Part shown: piece after piece, positions 14,324 to 22,575 of the stretch | Layout of the letters: the number at the start of each line of letters is the position of its first letter | Position numbering within the stretch: position 1 is the first letter of the stretch | Source: a virus | Length of the DNA stretch: 64,000 nucleotides | Virus record (IMG/VR): IMGVR_UViG_3300046517_002960 | Span: 1-64,000 of that record | Direction: 5' to 3' (one strand) | Made by a program: the position numbers and the translations under genes | Notes under the pieces: generated by a model | Database searches by the model: none | The model's input: only the letters and a program-made list of their open reading frames with translations | Told to the model about the DNA's origin: nothing

Positions 14324-14995
14324 ATGGAAACGCTGCAATTCGTGCGGATGATCGCGGGGCTCTCCCGCAGCGATGAGCCGGACGCGCCGGAGAGCAAGCC
14401 CGGCGACGACGCGATCGAAGCCATGGACAACCTCATCGCCATGGCGCGGGAGATCGCCCCCGCCCTGGAGAGCACGCTGCGGGACGCCCTGACCGAGGCG
14501 GACCGGGCACTGGGCGGCGACTCCAACGACGACGAGCACGACGCGCTCTACAGCGTGCGCGAGACCATCGCCGGGCTGCTGGGCGACGACTCCGAGCCGC
14601 CGAGCCCGGACTACGACGGCACCGAGGAAGTGCCGCTGGAAGAATGCCTGGAGGCCGCGCGCAAGCTGGGCGCGGAGCACGGCAAGGCAGCGGGCACCTG
14701 GGCGTTCGACGGCAACACGCCGCATGAGACGTACGTGGCGGCACTGCGCGGCATCCGCGAGGGCGACCCGGCGGTGCTGGACAGGTTCAATGCGCCGCCG
14801 GGCATCGGCAGCGAGTACGCGATCGAGAGCCTGTACTACGACCTGGACCTGGCCTACCCCCCGGACCGGCCCACGCCGGCGGAAGCCAGCGAGATCGCGC
14901 AGATCACGGAAGCGTTCGAGCAGGCGGAGCAGGACGCGTTCTGGGCCGAGGTGGAGCGCGCGGCCCGCTACCAGGTGGAGGGAGACGGATCGTGA
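14324..14995 (+). CDS. Hypothetical acidic helical protein, 223 residues
   Basis: Start after AAGCAGGAGACAGAC. Strongly acidic with long helices, and resembles the protein at 6361 in composition only. Its end overlaps the next gene by GTGA. No family recognised. Confidence 0.75.
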   Translation: METLQFVRMIAGLSRSDEPDAPESKPGDDAIEAMDNLIAMAREIAPALESTLRDALTEADRALGGDSNDDEHDALYSVRETIAGLLGDDSEPPSPDYDGTEEVPLEECLEAARKLGAEHGKAAGTWAFDGNTPHETYVAALRGIREGDPAVLDRFNAPPGIGSEYAIESLYYDLDLAYPPDRPTPAEASEIAQITEAFEQAEQDAFWAEVERAARYQVEGDGS

Positions 14996-15084
14996 ACACC
15001 GTCAGCTACGAGGACCTGAGCGCAGCCAGGCAGGCCGAGGTCACCGGCACCCGGCATTACAGCGTGTACGGGCGGGCCGGGTGA
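14992..15084 (+). CDS. Hypothetical peptide, 30 residues
   Basis: GTG in the GTGA overlap. Sequence MNTVSYEDLSAARQAEVTGT and a short tail. It ends in another GTGA overlap, so it may mainly couple translation of its neighbours. Confidence 0.5.
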   Translation: MNTVSYEDLSAARQAEVTGTRHYSVYGRAG

Positions 15085-15446
15085 GCCCGGCGCAGGCCGA
15101 GCGGGTCTGGCGCGGCTGCGCGCTGGCCGCGCTGAACGCCAGCTACTACCACGACGCGCACGACTTCGCGTCCGTCACGCTGTGCGGCCTGCCGCTGACC
15201 GGGCTGCGCGAGGACCGGGTGACGAACGGGATGCGGGAATGCCCGGCCTGCGCGCGGGTGGCCGCCGGGCACGCCGGCCACAGCGCGGATGACTGCCCGC
15301 TGCCCCGGCCGCTGCCGCGCACCGCGTTCTACGAGCGGATGCGGGCCGGGCATATCAGCAGGACGGGCCACCGGCTGAACGCCGTGCTGATCCCGGCAGG
15401 CGGCGGCATCATGCGCGTGCAGCGATCCTGCTGCCAGGACGAGTGA
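15081..15446 (+). CDS. Hypothetical protein with Cys/His cluster, 121 residues
   Basis: GTG start. CPACARV...GHAGHSADDC (about residues 55-75) is a likely zinc site. The end has a CC pair. Function unknown. Confidence 0.68.
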   Translation: MSPAQAERVWRGCALAALNASYYHDAHDFASVTLCGLPLTGLREDRVTNGMRECPACARVAAGHAGHSADDCPLPRPLPRTAFYERMRAGHISRTGHRLNAVLIPAGGGIMRVQRSCCQDE

Positions 15447-15461
15447 ACAGGAGGGTAACAG

Positions 15462-15719
15462 ATGACTGACTACGACGGCGCGCTGGACAGTTTCGATATC
15501 GAACCGGAAACCGGCGACGTGCTCGCGTGGGTTCACGACGGCGAGCGGTACGTGCACCCGGTCAGGATCACGCACGCCGAGCTGGCCGGCATGGCAGAGG
15601 CGTCCGGCGAGGCGTTCCAGGTGCGGACCGTACAGTGCGCGCGGTGCCACCTGAACCGGCCGGCGTTCGAGCTGAACAGCTTCGGCATCTGCGTGGTCTG
15701 CGTAACGGCAGGCCGCTGA
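15462..15719 (+). CDS. Zinc-ribbon protein, 85 residues
   Basis: Start after AACAGGAGGGTAACAG. Beta-rich first 55 residues, then CARCH and CVVC (about 59-80) spaced as in a zinc ribbon. The stop overlaps the next ATG (TGATG). Confidence 0.7.
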   Translation: MTDYDGALDSFDIEPETGDVLAWVHDGERYVHPVRITHAELAGMAEASGEAFQVRTVQCARCHLNRPAFELNSFGICVVCVTAGR

Positions 15720-16039
15720 TGTCCGGCAACGGCTGGATCTGCTACACATCCTGCCCGGCCAGCGAAGTCCCGGCCGGCGCGATCTGGCACGCCGAGGAAC
15801 GACGCTGGTTCAGCGCCGGAATCCTGCGCGCCGAGTACTCGTGGGGCGACCCGGCCAGCCACCCGGACTGGCGGTGGCCCGGCTTTACCGGCATGCCATG
15901 GATGCGCACCATCAACACCTCCCTGCCGGAAGGCGACCCGCGCCGGGTGACCTACTTCCGTGACCGGGACGCAGAACCTTCCGGCCAGCCGGACAATCAC
16001 GATCAGGAGGACGATCATGAAAGGCGCACCGCTGAATGA
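15719..16039 (+). CDS. Hypothetical protein, 106 residues, tail extended through a palindrome
   Basis: Trp-rich (GWICYTSCPASEV, HPDWRWPGF). The last 25 codons cover a solo palindrome (15980-15993, read as SGQP) and the ribosome-binding site of the next gene (read as DQED), and run 23 nt into the next gene. The natural end was probably earlier. Confidence 0.68.
   Translation: MSGNGWICYTSCPASEVPAGAIWHAEERRWFSAGILRAEYSWGDPASHPDWRWPGFTGMPWMRTINTSLPEGDPRRVTYFRDRDAEPSGQPDNHDQEDDHERRTAE
15980..15993 (+). repeat. Palindrome TCCGGCCAGCCGGA inside a coding end
   Basis: Translated as part of the C-terminal tail of the gene at 15719, then followed by CAATCACGATCAGGAGG, the ribosome-binding cassette of the gene at 16017. 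Confidence 0.7.
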
Positions 16040-16211
16040 CGCGGACCGCGAGGAGTGGATCAGGAACGACGAGGCCCTGCATGACTGGTGGAAATCCACG
16101 CACCAGGGAATCAGCACGTTCATCCGCGCCAACCGGGCCGAGCTGGACAAGCTGATCATCGCGGTGCGGGACGCGCCGCCGCCCGAGCGCACCTGGCGCG
16201 ATTACATTTGA
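16017..16211 (+). CDS. Hypothetical protein, 64 residues
   Basis: ATG after CGATCAGGAGGACGATC. Helical, mixed charge (DADREEWIRNDEALHDWWKS). No family recognised. Confidence 0.7.
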   Translation: MKGAPLNDADREEWIRNDEALHDWWKSTHQGISTFIRANRAELDKLIIAVRDAPPPERTWRDYI

Positions 16212-16238
16212 GCACACGATCAGGAGACACGATCACAC

Positions 16239-16868
16239 ATGAGTAACGACATCACGCCGGCCCTGGACACCACCGTCCGGGTGACACCGCGCATCCGCGA
16301 GCTGCTGACGCTGCTAGCTGACCCGCACGCGCCGATGCTGCCGGGCGAGCGCGCCGAGCTGGCCGGGCTGGTCCGGCTGCTGCTGGCCCGGCCGATCCCG
16401 GACCAGACCGTCAACGCCGGCTACATCGTGCAGCACGTCATCGACGGCTATCCCCGCGAGCCCGGCGCGTACCGGAGCTGGCTGGTCGCCTGCGAGGACC
16501 CGGCTACCGGCGAGTGGGTGACCTGGGAATGCTACGTCATGGACGACGGCGAGCACCCCGGCCGGCTGGCGTACGGCGCTGGCCACTACTTCTACAGCTC
16601 CGACCCGGCCATCAACAAGCACCGGGCACTGCGGGACCTGGCCCGGCGGGCGGGCGTCCCGGTCGCCACGGTCAGCATGGACACGGACGAAACGCTCAGC
16701 CGGCTCACGGACTGGCCGTACGACCTGAACTACAAGGAAGCGGACGACCTGATCGCAGGCGCGGACGCGCAGCCAGGGCGCGAGGTCGGCCACGGCACGG
16801 CGCGGCTGACCCGCCGCGAAGACAGCAGCTCCGTGCGCTACGACCTGCGAGAGCAGCCGAAGCGATGA
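16239..16868 (+). CDS. Hypothetical protein, 209 residues
   Basis: Start about 15 nt after ATCAGGAGACACG. Helical start (1-60), beta-rich aromatic centre (GAYRSWLVACEDPATGEWVT), then RDLARRAGVPVATVSM and an acidic end. Overlaps the next gene by 4 nt (ATGA). Unknown. Confidence 0.72.
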   Translation: MSNDITPALDTTVRVTPRIRELLTLLADPHAPMLPGERAELAGLVRLLLARPIPDQTVNAGYIVQHVIDGYPREPGAYRSWLVACEDPATGEWVTWECYVMDDGEHPGRLAYGAGHYFYSSDPAINKHRALRDLARRAGVPVATVSMDTDETLSRLTDWPYDLNYKEADDLIAGADAQPGREVGHGTARLTRREDSSSVRYDLREQPKR

Positions 16869-17245
16869 GCGCCGCGACCCCGCGGGACACGCAAGATCAC
16901 ATGCTCGGCTCGGGCGCGCTGTCCTTCTCCTGGTGGCAGAGGGCGGTCACCGCGGACGCGGACACGCCGCAGTGGACGGCCGTGCTGTCGTGCGAGGACG
17001 GGTACGGCGGCACGAAGACCGTAACCGTAAGCCACGACGTCGTGCTGGCGACCGCACGGCAGGTCGTGGGCAGTGCGGGCAAGACGCTGCGCACCCCGCG
17101 AGGCAGCGAGTACCCCGCATGGTCCCGCACCCTGGAGCAGCAGTGCTGGCGGCTGCTCACCGACCCGGACGACGCCGATTTCGACGCGCCCTGCGCGGAT
17201 GAGCTGCTTCAGCTCGCGGTGCTGGGCGAGGTGGTCTTCGGCTGA
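16865..17245 (+). CDS. Hypothetical protein, 126 residues
   Basis: Starts in the ATGA overlap. Trp/Ser-rich strands near the start (SFSWWQRAVTADADTPQW), helical end. No domain recognised. Confidence 0.7.
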   Translation: MSAATPRDTQDHMLGSGALSFSWWQRAVTADADTPQWTAVLSCEDGYGGTKTVTVSHDVVLATARQVVGSAGKTLRTPRGSEYPAWSRTLEQQCWRLLTDPDDADFDAPCADELLQLAVLGEVVFG

Positions 17246-17275
17246 CCCGGCCGTAATCACGCGATCAGGAGATTC

Positions 17276-17962
17276 ATGATTCACATGACGAACGAAACCG
17301 AGAACCCGGCGGTAGATCCCTACGCGCCGCAGCGGTTCACGCTGGAGATCACCTTCAGTCCCGGCCGGGGCTGGGAGGCCGTCTTCGATACCGCAGACCC
17401 GGCGCTGAGCACGAGCGGCCAGGGCTTCACGGCGGACAACCCGGCGCTGCTGCTGGCGGCCGTCACCCGGGCGCTGCGACCGCTGCACCGCACGCCGTGG
17501 CAGGTGTTCAGCACCGCGCACGGCGCCAGGGCGATCGAGGCGCTGCGCTGGTTCGCCGCGTACATGTACCGGGAGGCGGCCAGCGCGCAGGCCAGTTACG
17601 AGACGGTCAGCGCTGACCCGGAACTGGCCGCGAGGCAGGACGCGTCCATGATGACCACGATGGGCCTGTTCCACTCCGCGAGCCTGTTCGCGGACGCGGC
17701 GGCCCGCGCCGACCGGGCGCGGGAGGCGTACGAGGCGCTGGACGGCGACCGCGAGTACGCGTTCGAGACCTTCGACATGACGCACGGCTACGTGCTGAAG
17801 AACGCGCTCATGGTGCTGGCCGAGCATGTCCGCGAGGGCAAGGACCCGGTGCGGGACCTGGCTGTCGCGGACGCGGCCAGCGCGGCACGGCACGGGTACG
17901 AGCTGCTGGCCGGCGAGCTGGACGGCGAGGAGCCGCCGCTGGACGCCGGCTTCCAGGAGTGA
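17276..17962 (+). CDS. Hypothetical protein, 228 residues
   Basis: ATG 17276 after CGATCAGGAGATTC; a second ATG is at 17285. Residues 17-80 are beta-rich. The remainder is a long Ala-rich helical domain without Cys. Function unknown. Confidence 0.75.
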   Translation: MIHMTNETENPAVDPYAPQRFTLEITFSPGRGWEAVFDTADPALSTSGQGFTADNPALLLAAVTRALRPLHRTPWQVFSTAHGARAIEALRWFAAYMYREAASAQASYETVSADPELAARQDASMMTTMGLFHSASLFADAAARADRAREAYEALDGDREYAFETFDMTHGYVLKNALMVLAEHVREGKDPVRDLAVADAASAARHGYELLAGELDGEEPPLDAGFQE

Positions 17963-17964
17963 GC

Positions 17965-18153
17965 ATGCACGGCGAGATCATCAGCTTCTACGTCGAAGCA
18001 GACGGCCAGCACGTGGTGATGACGTGCGATAACCCGGATGAGGGCGCGTGCATCACGGTACGCGCCGCCAAGGCAGAGCTAGCCGCGATGGGCGATGCCG
18101 AGCCGGTGTACCTGATGGTGCGCCCGCAGCAGACCGCGACACCCGGCAACTAG
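17965..18153 (+). CDS. Hypothetical protein, 62 residues
   Basis: ATG 17965 is chosen because CCAGGAGTGAGC gives a 6-nt spacing; GTG 17959 in the stop overlap is the alternative. Beta-rich (MHGEIISFYVEADGQHVVMT). No family recognised. Confidence 0.65.
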   Translation: MHGEIISFYVEADGQHVVMTCDNPDEGACITVRAAKAELAAMGDAEPVYLMVRPQQTATPGN

Positions 18154-18178
18154 CAGAACACGAGATCAGGAGACTCAC

Positions 18179-18349
18179 ATGTCCGAGAAGCAGCCCCGGT
18201 TCAGCATGACGGTGACCTACACCGACGACCAGGTGCCCGGCTACCACGCCGGCACCCTGGCGGCCGTCGCGAAGTGGCTCGGCCGGCAGGTGAACGTGGA
18301 CAGCGCGCAGATCGCGCCCGTGGCCGGCGAGAGCCAGCCGGGCAGCTAG
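18179..18349 (+). CDS. Hypothetical protein, 56 residues
   Basis: ATG after GAGATCAGGAGACTCAC. Contains a short helix (LAAVAKWLGRQVNV). The TAG stop is shared with ribozyme copy 15. Confidence 0.65.
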   Translation: MSEKQPRFSMTVTYTDDQVPGYHAGTLAAVAKWLGRQVNVDSAQIAPVAGESQPGS

Positions 18350-18433
18350 GCGAAACGGCGCGATTCTCCGGCCAGCCGGAGGATCGCGCCGTCTGCGGGG
18401 CGCTGGCCAGCCCCGCACCGATGATGCCAGGCC
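18349..18433 (+). ncRNA. Type II hammerhead-like ribozyme, copy 15
   Basis: GGC 18349-18351 overlaps the TAG stop. Stem III ACGGCGCGAT/ATCGCGCCGT with palindromic cap, cleavage after C18393. Stem I TGCGGGGC/GCCCCGCA (18394-18401/18410-18417), core CCGATGA 18418-18424, GCC 18426-18428, AGGCC 18429-18433. Confidence 0.82.
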
Positions 18434-18454
18434 GGAGATCAGGAGATGACGCAC

Positions 18455-19030
18455 ATGACCGAGAGCTACGAGCGCGGCGGGTACACGATAACCATCAGCT
18501 ACGACCCAGGCGTGCCTGACCCGCGCGGGGACTTCGCCGGCTGCGGGCTGGTCCTGTCGCACAGGCGGTACAGCTGGCCGAACGACGCGGAAATCAGCTT
18601 CGGGATCTTCGACGGCTGGGAGGACGTCGCAGCCGAGCTGCGCATGCATCACGGCGCGCTGGTCATCATGCCGGTCTGGATGATCGACCACAGCGGCACG
18701 ACGATGCGCGCGGCTGACGAGAACCCGTTCCGCGATCCGTGGGATTCCGGCCAGCTCGGCTTCGCCTACATCACGGCGGAAACCTGGGCCATGACTCAGG
18801 GCGCTGCGTGGGAGGGCACGGACGAGCAGGTCGCGCAGGCCCGAAAGCTGATCGAGGACGAGGTAGAGACCTTCGGCGAGTGGTGCGCCGGCGAGACCTA
18901 CCAGTACGAGATCACCAGCCCGGACGGCGACCAGGCGGGCGCATGCAGCGGCTACATCGGCTGGGACTCCGCGGTTAGCGCGGCTGACGCCGAGGCAGAC
19001 CGCCTGGCCGCCGCCGCGAGCAGCAAGTAA
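18455..19030 (+). CDS. Conserved phage-type protein with WDSGQ motif
   Basis: ATG 18455 is preferred over ATG 18446 because only the former is correctly spaced from GATCAGGAG. The 191-residue protein has the order GAL-VIMPVWMIDHSGTTM, then PFRDPWDSGQLGFAYIT (about residues 79-107). I recognise this pattern from phage and mobile-element hypothetical proteins (DHSG ... WDSGQxG.xY). The biochemical role is unknown. It supports a phage origin. Confidence 0.78.
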   Translation: MTESYERGGYTITISYDPGVPDPRGDFAGCGLVLSHRRYSWPNDAEISFGIFDGWEDVAAELRMHHGALVIMPVWMIDHSGTTMRAADENPFRDPWDSGQLGFAYITAETWAMTQGAAWEGTDEQVAQARKLIEDEVETFGEWCAGETYQYEITSPDGDQAGACSGYIGWDSAVSAADAEADRLAAAASSK

Positions 19031-19050
19031 CGACGATCAGGAGCAGCGAC

Positions 19051-19467
19051 ATGAGCGGCAACATCTACGAGGGCCTGGGACCGCACGGCCCGTTCACGAC
19101 CAGGCTGGCCGAGCAGGAGCAGGCCAGCGACACCGGCACACTCCAGCCGGGCGACCAGGGCTACTGGCAGGTGTGGGGCGCGCACCCCATGGACATCCGG
19201 CCGGGCGACCTGGTGCTGGCGCGCTGGTCGCAGGACAACGAGCGCGAGCGCGGCATCCACCACTTCGCCGAGTACGAGGTGCTGGAAATGGCCCCGTGGC
19301 CGCTGCGCGAGGATGGCCGGGACGACCTGCGCAACTCGTGCCAGGTCCGGTTCCTCACCACGTCCAGCACGCCTGACCATCCGGTGTACGGCTCGGTCGG
19401 GATGCTCCAGGTAATGCGGCTGGTCAGGCCCGGGACCGGCAACTTCCTGGGAAAGTACGTCCGGTGA
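19051..19467 (+). CDS. Hypothetical protein, 138 residues
   Basis: Start after CGATCAGGAGCAGCGAC. Beta-barrel-like (DIRPGDLVLARWSQDNERER), with a GDLVLA motif as in small barrel folds. Function unknown. Overlaps the next gene by GTGA. Confidence 0.7.
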   Translation: MSGNIYEGLGPHGPFTTRLAEQEQASDTGTLQPGDQGYWQVWGAHPMDIRPGDLVLARWSQDNERERGIHHFAEYEVLEMAPWPLREDGRDDLRNSCQVRFLTTSSTPDHPVYGSVGMLQVMRLVRPGTGNFLGKYVR

Positions 19468-19778
19468 TCACGATCACGATCCCGCACCCGACCGACCCGT
19501 CCTACGACGAACGGCACGGCGTGGCCGCATGGCAGGAGACGCTGACCGCCGCGCCGCGCGTATGGGAGGCTGCCGGGGCTGACCTCCGCCAGTTCGAGGG
19601 GCGCCGATCTGGCGCCTGCGCCGAGAATGTCCGCGCCGCCATCGGGCACATCCTCGAAAGGCCGGACGACTTCATCGGCAAGGCCAGCTATTACGACCTG
19701 CGCGCCACGGTGGCCAGCCTGACCGGGCTGTTCTTCACGCTCCGGGAGCGCCCGGAAGGGAGGGTCCATGTTGAGTAA
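19464..19778 (+). CDS. Hypothetical protein, 104 residues
   Basis: GTG start gives MITITIPHPTDPSYDERHGV. Its end overlaps the start of the gene at 19768 by 11 nt. No family recognised. Confidence 0.68.
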   Translation: MITITIPHPTDPSYDERHGVAAWQETLTAAPRVWEAAGADLRQFEGRRSGACAENVRAAIGHILERPDDFIGKASYYDLRATVASLTGLFFTLRERPEGRVHVE

Positions 19779-20124
19779 CGAGTGCGCGTCGTGCGGGACG
19801 GAGGACCTGGTCGACCGGGAGCTGCGCTACGAGGCGTACCCGCCCGGACCCGGCAGGTACGAGCCAGAAACCTGCGAGCACTGCGGTGCCCCGCTGTGCG
19901 ACAGCTGCGCGCTGGCCGGCGCCCGCCATGACTGCCAGGACGAGCCTGCCGCCGTGAGAGAACGGCTGGAATACCTGCGCGGCGAGCTGCGCGCAGAGCG
20001 GATCAGCTACGGCGGGCTGGCCGAGCTGCAAGACCTGACCGGGCACATCGAGGACGGCGACACCGAGCTGCTTGAAGCGGCCGGCGTGCCTGAGGCCAGC
20101 CCGGACAACGAACAGGAGACCTGA
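19768..20124 (+). CDS. Zinc-ribbon protein with a shared GDTELLEAAGV domain
   Basis: ATG after GGAAGGGAGGGTCC. CASCG, CEHCG and CDSC (residues 6-51) should bind zinc. The C-terminal part (RLEYLRGELRAERISYGGLA ... GDTELLEAAGV) is clearly related to residues 65-110 of the protein at 27899. It ends in DNEQET, the translated ribosome-binding cassette of the next gene. Confidence 0.75.
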   Translation: MLSNECASCGTEDLVDRELRYEAYPPGPGRYEPETCEHCGAPLCDSCALAGARHDCQDEPAAVRERLEYLRGELRAERISYGGLAELQDLTGHIEDGDTELLEAAGVPEASPDNEQET

Positions 20125-20125
20125 C

Positions 20126-20627
20126 ATGCCCAGACCCGCGATGACGGCGAACGACTTCCGCCGCAACGCCGCCGAGGCCCAGGACCCGCAGATGCTCGGC
20201 GCGCAGGACAAGATGCGCTACGCGTGCTGGCTGATCCGGTTCCACGACCCCCGGGCCGGCATCGGCCACCCGGAGAACCGCTTCTGGCGCGCCCTGGCTG
20301 ACGACCCTGGCGCACTGGGCGCAGATGCCGGACAAGACCCGCGAGTACACCGGGGGCGACTGGTCGGCGTTCAACAACGCGCAGGTGATGGCGGACGGCT
20401 ACATCGAGCTGTCCCCGGTCAGCGACGAGAAGAAGCTGGACCTGCTGCGGCGGTTCTACCCGCCCGATCCCGAACCCGCGGCGGCGGTGCACGCCAGCCA
20501 CGAGCCGCTTACCGCTGACAACGTGACGGCGGGCGAGCGCAACCACCCGGACGGCTACGTGTACTGCGGCCGGTGCCTGCGCCCGCTGGGGGAGCTGGGC
20601 GGGCCGTGCGGGGAGAACCCGGCGTGA
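20126..20627 (+). pseudogene. Frameshifted gene, paralog of the gene at 35385
   Basis: The frame from ATG 20126 matches the protein at 35385 (AQDPQMLGAQDKMRYACWLI against ESDPEMLTSVDRLYYASWLL) up to about base 20303. The match then continues in the next frame (LAHWAQMPDKTREYTGGDWS against LEWAAHIPERTGGSQDWRAF). Dropping one G from CTGACGACCCTGG restores LADTLAHWAQ. The second frame ends at 20627 with CGRC...PC, a possible zinc site. It may be a sequencing error, a real mutation or a programmed frameshift. Confidence 0.72.
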
Positions 20628-20800
20628 TCACCGTCGTCTCGCCGCTGGACGAGGCCAAGTCCGGCGAGATGCGCAGCCGGTACCTCGCCTGGGAACTGGC
20701 GGGATGCCGGCCGCACGCATTCGCGCCGGAACCTGCGGTGACGTGGCTGTACTGCGAGCGGTGCGGCTGCGAGCGCGGCGCGGTCCAGCACACGAGCTGA
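20624..20800 (+). CDS. Hypothetical protein with CERC motif, 58 residues
   Basis: GTG start in the GTGA overlap. Starts MITVVSPLDEAKSGEMRSRY and ends WLYCERCGCERGAVQHTS, a probable half zinc site. Unknown. Confidence 0.62.
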   Translation: MITVVSPLDEAKSGEMRSRYLAWELAGCRPHAFAPEPAVTWLYCERCGCERGAVQHTS

Positions 20801-20812
20801 CCGGAGGCGGGC

Positions 20813-21172
20813 ATGAGCACCACGACGACCGTCTACCTGCTGCACTACGAGAGGCCGATCGGCGACACCGCCCGGCCCCGCATGACGGCGCAGCACTACG
20901 TCGGCTCGTACTGGAACCCGGGCCGGATCGCCAGCCACCGGTCCGGGACGAGCGGCGTGCCCATCACCGCGGCGTTCGCCCGGTGCGGCATCGGCTTCAC
21001 CGTCGCGCGGCTGGCCCGGGGCGGCAAGACGCTGGAGCGGGCGATCAAGAACGCCGGGCAGCACCGCCGGCACTGCCCGGTATGCACGCCGTCGCCGTGG
21101 CGCGGCCGGTGGGGCGAGCTGGTCATCCCAGCCCCTGACGGCGGCTGGCCTGACGGCGCAGACCCCGGCTGA
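20813..21172 (+). CDS. GIY-YIG-like nuclease domain protein
   Basis: ATG after ACCGGAGGCGGGC. The GIY-YIG elements are VYLLHYE (7-13) and HYVGSYW (28-34), with a basic/His patch (H42), the candidate catalytic Glu in LERAIKN (E75), and CPVC (88-91). The family pattern in phages ends with exactly such a CPxC. It probably cuts or processes DNA. Freestanding and short (119 residues), so it could also be a degenerate member. Confidence 0.65.
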   Translation: MSTTTTVYLLHYERPIGDTARPRMTAQHYVGSYWNPGRIASHRSGTSGVPITAAFARCGIGFTVARLARGGKTLERAIKNAGQHRRHCPVCTPSPWRGRWGELVIPAPDGGWPDGADPG

Positions 21173-21175
21173 CCC

Positions 21176-21189
21176 TCCGGCCGGCCGGA
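21176..21189 (+). repeat. Solo palindrome TCCGGCCGGCCGGA
   Basis: Directly after the stop of the gene at 20813, followed by a ribosome-binding cassette (CAGATCAGGAGACG). Confidence 0.7.
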
Positions 21190-21226
21190 CGATCCATGAC
21201 AGAACCAGATCAGGAGACGAGAACTG

Positions 21227-21607
21227 ATGACGACACGCGATGAGGCCAGGCGCACGGCGATGGCCTACGCCTGGGGCTGCGAAGACACAAGCAGCACCAA
21301 GACCGCATACCGGCCCGAGCTGGGCCAGGTCAGCGGCGACTGGGCGTTCGGCGAGGCGTACGCGCAGGGCCAGGACGACTACAACAGCGAGCGCCGGGGC
21401 GACATGACCTCGGTGCAGGCCGCGTACGGGAACTGGCAGGCCAGCGGCGGCAGGTCGGTGTTCAAGCGGGGCAGCCTGACGCTGGGCGACGAGCAGCGCG
21501 CCGAGCTGCGGGCGTCCTGGCCGTACCCGGACGCCCGGCCCGGAGCCTATGAGGGGTACTGGAGACTACAGGACCGGATGCAGGACGAAGCCTGGGCGCT
21601 GCTATGA
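21227..21607 (+). CDS. Hypothetical protein, 126 residues
   Basis: Start after GATCAGGAGACGAGAACTG. Aromatic-rich and helical (AMAYAWGCEDTSSTKTAYRP). Overlaps the next gene by ATGA. Unknown. Confidence 0.7.
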   Translation: MTTRDEARRTAMAYAWGCEDTSSTKTAYRPELGQVSGDWAFGEAYAQGQDDYNSERRGDMTSVQAAYGNWQASGGRSVFKRGSLTLGDEQRAELRASWPYPDARPGAYEGYWRLQDRMQDEAWALL

Positions 21608-21789
21608 GCCAGGAGCAGGCACAGGTCAGCAAGGCCAGTGCGGCACAGCGCGCGAGCCGCCGCACCCGCAAGACGCGGGGCGGCGGCGAGCCGGACAGCC
21701 CCTGGTGGCAGGAAGCCGCACCGTGGTACCAGGGCGGGAACCAGGACCGGGGCACGCAGGCAGGAGACGAGGACGGAAGCGATGACTGA
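21604..21789 (+). CDS. Hypothetical protein, 61 residues
   Basis: Starts in the ATGA overlap. Arg/Ala-rich start and acidic disordered end (QAGDEDGSDD). Overlaps the next ATG by several bases. Unknown. Confidence 0.6.
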   Translation: MSQEQAQVSKASAAQRASRRTRKTRGGGEPDSPWWQEAAPWYQGGNQDRGTQAGDEDGSDD

Positions 21790-22099
21790 CCTGCGGATCC
21801 CGCTGACCCCGAAGCAGGCGGACTGGCTGGCTGACCTGGCGGCCAGCGGTTCTGAGAGCTACGCGGAGGCCCTGGACGCCGGGGCGCGGATCGTGGCTGA
21901 TCCCCATGGCGGTGACGTGCTCATCGTCCCGCCCGCTGCCGCGCGCCCGCTGGGGCTGGCGGTGGGCATCCGAGCTGACCTGGCGGACGAGGGCGAGTAC
22001 TCCATCGGGGTGCGCAGTTCCGTGCTGGGCCTGGCCCGCAAGCTGACCGCGAACGGGATCTGCAACGCGGCCCCGCTGATCCCCGATGACAGGAGCTGA
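21782..22099 (+). CDS. Hypothetical protein, 105 residues
   Basis: ATG 21782 after GAGACGAGGACGGAAGCG. Begins MTDLRIPLTPKQADWLADLA. Mixed alpha/beta. Stop TGA overlaps ATG 22099 by one base. Confidence 0.68.
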   Translation: MTDLRIPLTPKQADWLADLAASGSESYAEALDAGARIVADPHGGDVLIVPPAAARPLGLAVGIRADLADEGEYSIGVRSSVLGLARKLTANGICNAAPLIPDDRS

Positions 22100-22545
22100 T
22101 GACGATGTGGACGATCGAATCCGCTATCCGGCAAGCGGTGCACGGCCAGCCGGGCGACCTGACCGACGACGCCCGGCTGTTCCTGCACGAGCAGGTCCAG
22201 CAGTACGTGAACGGCAAACAGGTCCTGCTCGCGGCGGCCACGGCAGTCATGCTGCTGGACGCGATCGCAGAACTGCGGCTGGAGACGGCAAGCGCGCAGC
22301 AGGAGCCCGCCGCCCAGGCAGAGGGCGTCAAGCACGTCCTGGCCGCCGTAGCCGGAACCGTATTCCGCAGCGGGATAGGCGAAGTGATCATCCTGCTCGA
22401 TACCGCTGACTACGTCATCAGCGTGGACAGCGACGGCGATACGGCCAGCGCATATCTCGTCACCGTGCCGCCCGCTGACATCGCGCAGGCCATGGACGCC
22501 GACCCGCGCGAGATCGGCGGCTGGTCCACCGGCTACGACATCTGA
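22099..22545 (+). CDS. Hypothetical protein, 148 residues
   Basis: ATG overlaps the upstream stop. Helical first half (HEQVQQYVNGKQVLLAAATA) with a hydrophobic but probably not membrane-spanning patch, beta-rich second half. No family recognised. Confidence 0.7.
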   Translation: MTMWTIESAIRQAVHGQPGDLTDDARLFLHEQVQQYVNGKQVLLAAATAVMLLDAIAELRLETASAQQEPAAQAEGVKHVLAAVAGTVFRSGIGEVIILLDTADYVISVDSDGDTASAYLVTVPPADIAQAMDADPREIGGWSTGYDI

Positions 22546-22575
22546 CCACCGGAAATGACAGCGCAGGAGACGAAA

